Origin: Dipylidium caninum
Lineage: Eukaryota > Platyhelminthes > Cestoda > Cyclophyllidea > Dipylidiidae
Reading direction: 5' to 3'
Assembly: GCA_017562135.1 (NCBI GenBank)
Contig: QEYB01001528.1
Location: 434,001 to 498,000, forward strand
DNA: 64,000 nucleotides
The notes below the pieces were generated by a model, which worked only from the letters and a program-made list of their open reading frames with translations, was not told where the DNA came from and did not search any database. How positions within the stretch are numbered: the stretch's first letter is position 1; every line of letters begins with the position of its first letter. Position numbers and translations under genes: made by a program. Of the stretch, positions 62,373 through 64,000 are shown piece by piece.

Positions 62373-64000
62373 CGCTGGTCTTCCCGTGGCCACAACACTC
62401 GCCGTGTTTTGTACCATTTCGCCGTGTTTGAGTGTGCATTCCACTCAATGGAAAACTGCCGCTTCAGGCCATTATAAGACTACGTCATTTTTCATTACCC
62501 ATTTACACTGTTATGTCATTCTCGAGTACATTTAAATCTGAAAAAAAATGTTTGTGAAAGCGAAAAGCCAGTTGTCTGAATGCTTGACAAATATGGAAAG
62601 AGTAGACAGAAAATTTTCGGTTTGGAATCCATGAAACGGTCGTTTGTTTTTAGTCTGCGCCTAGCAACGTGCCCTCCGTAGTCGTATTTCTGAATGCAGA
62701 ATATATTCTTTTTACTCGCTTCGTAAACTCTTTTCGTGTCTGCCTCCCAATTTTGCCTTATTTCTGGGGCAAAGCAGACGGAAGTAGAATGCACTTGGCA
62801 TTTATTTTTCTTGTACTCGCTCAAAACGAAGCATAGTGCAGCTCAACGAGCTTCGAGAGGCATTAATGATGCGTTCGGAGGCGAATTCAATGACGGAAAA
62901 GGGGCTTGACGTTGGTCCTAGAGGTAGTTTAGTTGCGACAACTTGAGCAGCGTCACAAAGCCTCCTGGAAGACCGCCGGTCCATGCTGCTGACGAGGAGG
63001 TGGAATTAAGGCCGATGACTGTGGAATCCGATCCAAACGCACAGCTAATCGCGAATGTGGATCTCAGTTGAACGGTTAGCGATTAACGCTGCTTTAAAAC
63101 ACCAGTCTCCAATGGATGAATAAAGAAAAGAGTGGACTCAGGTGCGTTGGCCTTACGAAATAAGGCAACTGGGCGCATCTTTGTTGTTTTCACTCCAGCC
63201 CGGCATTGAAGCAGACACACCCCTAAGCCGAAATGTCATAAAAGAAGTTATGTTTAGCAACAAATGGCAGAATGCCCGGGAGGTAATCTGTTATTCTGCC
63301 TCTCCAACGACCAGGCGAGACCATAACACCGACGGAATCCCACTGCAATGCATGCAATTGACGTCAGAGATGAAAAGAAACTTTTGGCGACAAAAACGGT
63401 CAGCATTGTCGCATGGCAGCCATGTAAAAAACTTTAATTACCTTTGACAAAGAAAACAAGTTATTTACATCCACCATGTTAATATTACGAATTGTGTTTA
63501 GGGGGAATAGAAACAATAGTTAAAATGCTATGATAAATGACTTTAAATGGTTTACTAACGCTACAATCAACGGTCCTTTTTTCCGAGGCTTATATGACTT
63601 GCCCAATAGAAAGCAGTTCGGTTGAATATAATAAAAAAGTGCGTTAAATTACACTTCTTTTTTGCTACCTGTATTCAACGTCCTGAACATATTTTCCACT
63701 TTGATAAAAGAGAGTATTTGTGAAGTCGGCTTTAGTAAATTAAGATCCCAAAGCATAATTTGACGTAAATATATAGGAAATGCGATTGTCTCAGTTTCTT
63801 TGCGTCCTTGTTCGCCTCCTCATGTTTCATGTATGCTTTTGACTTTGTCCAAATTCACGCCGACGCCTCAAAGTAGTCTTAGTTTTTTTCCCCCAGGTAT
63901 TTGTGTGGAAACTGTCAGTCCACTATTCACTGCACCTTAATTTGCTTCATTCGCCTACCGAACACCCCGTCTGCCGGACCAGCAACCCCTCGCTTTGATG
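62373..64000. other. Distal region with repeat, no supported gene
   Basis: After the secreted-protein stop come the R1 repeat (62.43-63.10 kb) and then AT-rich DNA. The open frame at 63142-63447 begins at GTG and shows no domain. Confidence 0.5.
62430..63100 (+). repeat. Dispersed repeat R1, copy 2
   Basis: Same orientation as copy 1 at 15.91-16.49 kb. Shared blocks begin with GCATTCCACtCAATGGAAAA at 62437 and end with GGTGGAATTAAGGCCGATGA near 62999. This copy carries extra sequence, for example around 62.90-62.95 kb. No open reading frame of note. Confidence 0.7.

Noticed and set aside
1..64000. Autonomous transposon, reverse transcriptase, tRNA or CRISPR array
   Set aside because: No reverse transcriptase, transposase or integrase motifs, no cloverleaf with box A/B and no regularly spaced direct repeats were seen on reading both strands; a formal search was not possible.

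Overview
This is eukaryotic nuclear DNA, most probably from a parasitic flatworm (inference). Genes are split by GT-AG introns. Several introns are extremely short (38-42 nt), others reach 4.7 kb, and the proteins are clearly metazoan (LIM-homeodomain, IFT20, DPY19, kelch-like, core-2/I-branching glycosyltransferase). No operons, CRISPR arrays, rRNA genes or tRNA genes were seen. Many apparent open frames begin at GTG or TTG or are antisense shadows of simple repeats, and I left those out.

Layout: 1-6.3 kb is mostly non-coding, with a perfect 31-bp inverted repeat at 1410-1513 and an X-box-like site at 4727. IFT20 runs on the + strand at 6330-12036, as four exons whose phases all agree. An apterous/LHX2/9-type LIM-homeobox gene follows on + (14383-17931). 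It converges on a nine-exon DPY19 C-mannosyltransferase gene on - (27539-19164), whose introns and downstream flank are strikingly purine-rich on the + strand.

From about 28.4 to 51 kb the DNA becomes GC-rich and rearranged. A GT14 branching glycosyltransferase gene (- strand, 31458-30120) and its upstream region recur as an inverted fragment (about 38.7-40.6 kb), a direct copy (41.9-45.0 kb) and an inverted copy (45.0-51.0 kb). The last two form a large imperfect palindrome, and only the first glycosyltransferase copy is intact. Between these copies lies a ten-exon BTB-BACK-kelch gene (- strand, 37380-34253) with low-complexity insertions and several exon junctions out of frame.

Beyond 51 kb are a two-exon bHLH-like gene (54337-55571) with a 38-nt intron and a four-exon gene for an unrecognised secreted protein (60588-62372). 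A dispersed repeat of about 0.6 kb occurs at 15.9-16.5 kb and again at 62.4-63.1 kb. The genes do not form one pathway. IFT20 serves cilia and Golgi traffic, DPY19 and the GT14 enzyme are secretory-pathway glycosyltransferases, and the LIM-homeodomain and bHLH proteins are transcription factors. The most unusual part of the window is the mosaic palindromic duplication of the glycosyltransferase locus.
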